The notes beneath the pieces are model-generated. The model was not told the DNA's origin. It saw nothing but the letters and a program-made list of their open reading frames with translations, and made no database searches. The translations under genes were made by a program, and so were the position numbers. From NCBI GenBank assembly GCA_033032865.1, contig JAWHQI010000005.1, positions 5,604,001-5,668,000 of the forward strand: 64,000 nt of DNA. Direction: 5' to 3'. Source of the DNA: Dactylorhiza incarnata. Its lineage: Eukaryota; Streptophyta; Magnoliopsida; Asparagales; Orchidaceae. This document shows positions 63,951 to 64,000 of the stretch, piece by piece (within the stretch, counting starts at the first letter, position 1; every line of letters starts with the position of its first letter).

Positions 63951-64000
63951 GATGCGAAGTAACGAATTGACGATGACAGGATGTTACGCCCCCGGACGAG

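Larger units (their letters stand above)
61551..64000 (+). mobile_element. Degenerate Ty1/Copia retrotransposon 3, running off the window
   Basis: LTR 61551-61700 (TGTTGACTAAATC to TTATCTCA), PBS TTGGTATCAGAGC at 61703-61715, leader with CTCCAGCGG repeats, gag from about 62250, protease, then integrase pieces to the window end. The GAG-pre-integrase region is deleted. Heavily mutated. LTR size and gag/pol layout match Copia 1. The last 19 bases, TGTTACGCCCCCGGACGAG, may start another element. Confidence 0.75.

Noticed and set aside
1..64000. tRNA, rRNA, riboswitch or organelle-derived DNA
   Set aside because: I saw no cloverleaf-type sequence with A/B boxes, no rRNA core motifs and no chloroplast or mitochondrial genes; initiator tRNA-Met matches are only primer-binding sites of LTR elements.

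Overview
The window is a nuclear, non-coding-rich piece of a flowering-plant genome, most likely a eudicot. The evidence is plant-type Copia, Gypsy/chromovirus, Tat/Ogre, RTE-LINE and hAT transposable elements, plant-specific (TTTAGGG)n telomere-like DNA, and one recognisable host gene with spliced exons: translation elongation factor eEF1B-gamma (EF1B-gamma). I see no bacterial operon, CRISPR array, tRNA or rRNA gene. Nearly everything else is transposon, inserted one inside another, and most of the coding sequence is broken by stops and frameshifts.

Layout. 1-1796: decayed hAT transposase and its repeat-rich end. 1797-5860: minus-strand Gypsy (RT, protease, gag, LTR) cut by two hAT-like non-autonomous elements. 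5861-12857: plus-strand Copia whose leader carries an RTE LINE, which itself carries a palindrome-array hAT-like element with perfect 8-bp target duplications. 12858-15770: large inverted repeat with ~970-bp arms. 15877-19104: complete non-autonomous LTR element (LARD-like); its 3' LTR carries telomere-like repeats and an RTE tail. 19866-29238: five exons of EF1B-gamma on the minus strand. Its 8-kb intron holds a solo Gypsy LTR (TSD CAAAT) that contains a complete, relatively young non-autonomous chromovirus (21568-26958, TSD AAGTT). 29380-32113: further LTR and Gypsy pieces and a GAGCTCGAGC-rich hAT-like element (TSD CTACGAAC).

33310-59410 reads best as one plus-strand Tat/Ogre-lineage retrotransposon: 5' LTR, PBS, gag leader, RT, archaeal-type RNase H, integrase, a 98-bp tandem array and a 3' LTR. 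It is split into pieces by a minus-strand Gypsy block (34148-41329), a minus-strand Gypsy with a Copia inside (41883-50922, near-match TSD GAAGT/GGAGT) and a plus-strand Gypsy (52429-57296, exact TSD GTCGA). The reading of Tat integrase resumes across the last insertion. 60350-64000 holds a duplicated host/LTR segment and a degenerate Copia that runs to the window edge.

The most distinctive material is (i) a family of non-autonomous hAT-like elements whose ends are packed with CGACATGTCGG / CGATATATCGG palindromes, seen at four places and mostly in retrotransposon coding DNA; (ii) the palindrome-array element at 7988-8571; (iii) the chromovirus derivative at 21568-26958, which keeps gag, an integrase tail and a chromodomain but replaces the catalytic pol with a long open region carrying a repeated acidic/proline motif. 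All functional statements rest on motif recognition by eye; no alignment or database search was run.
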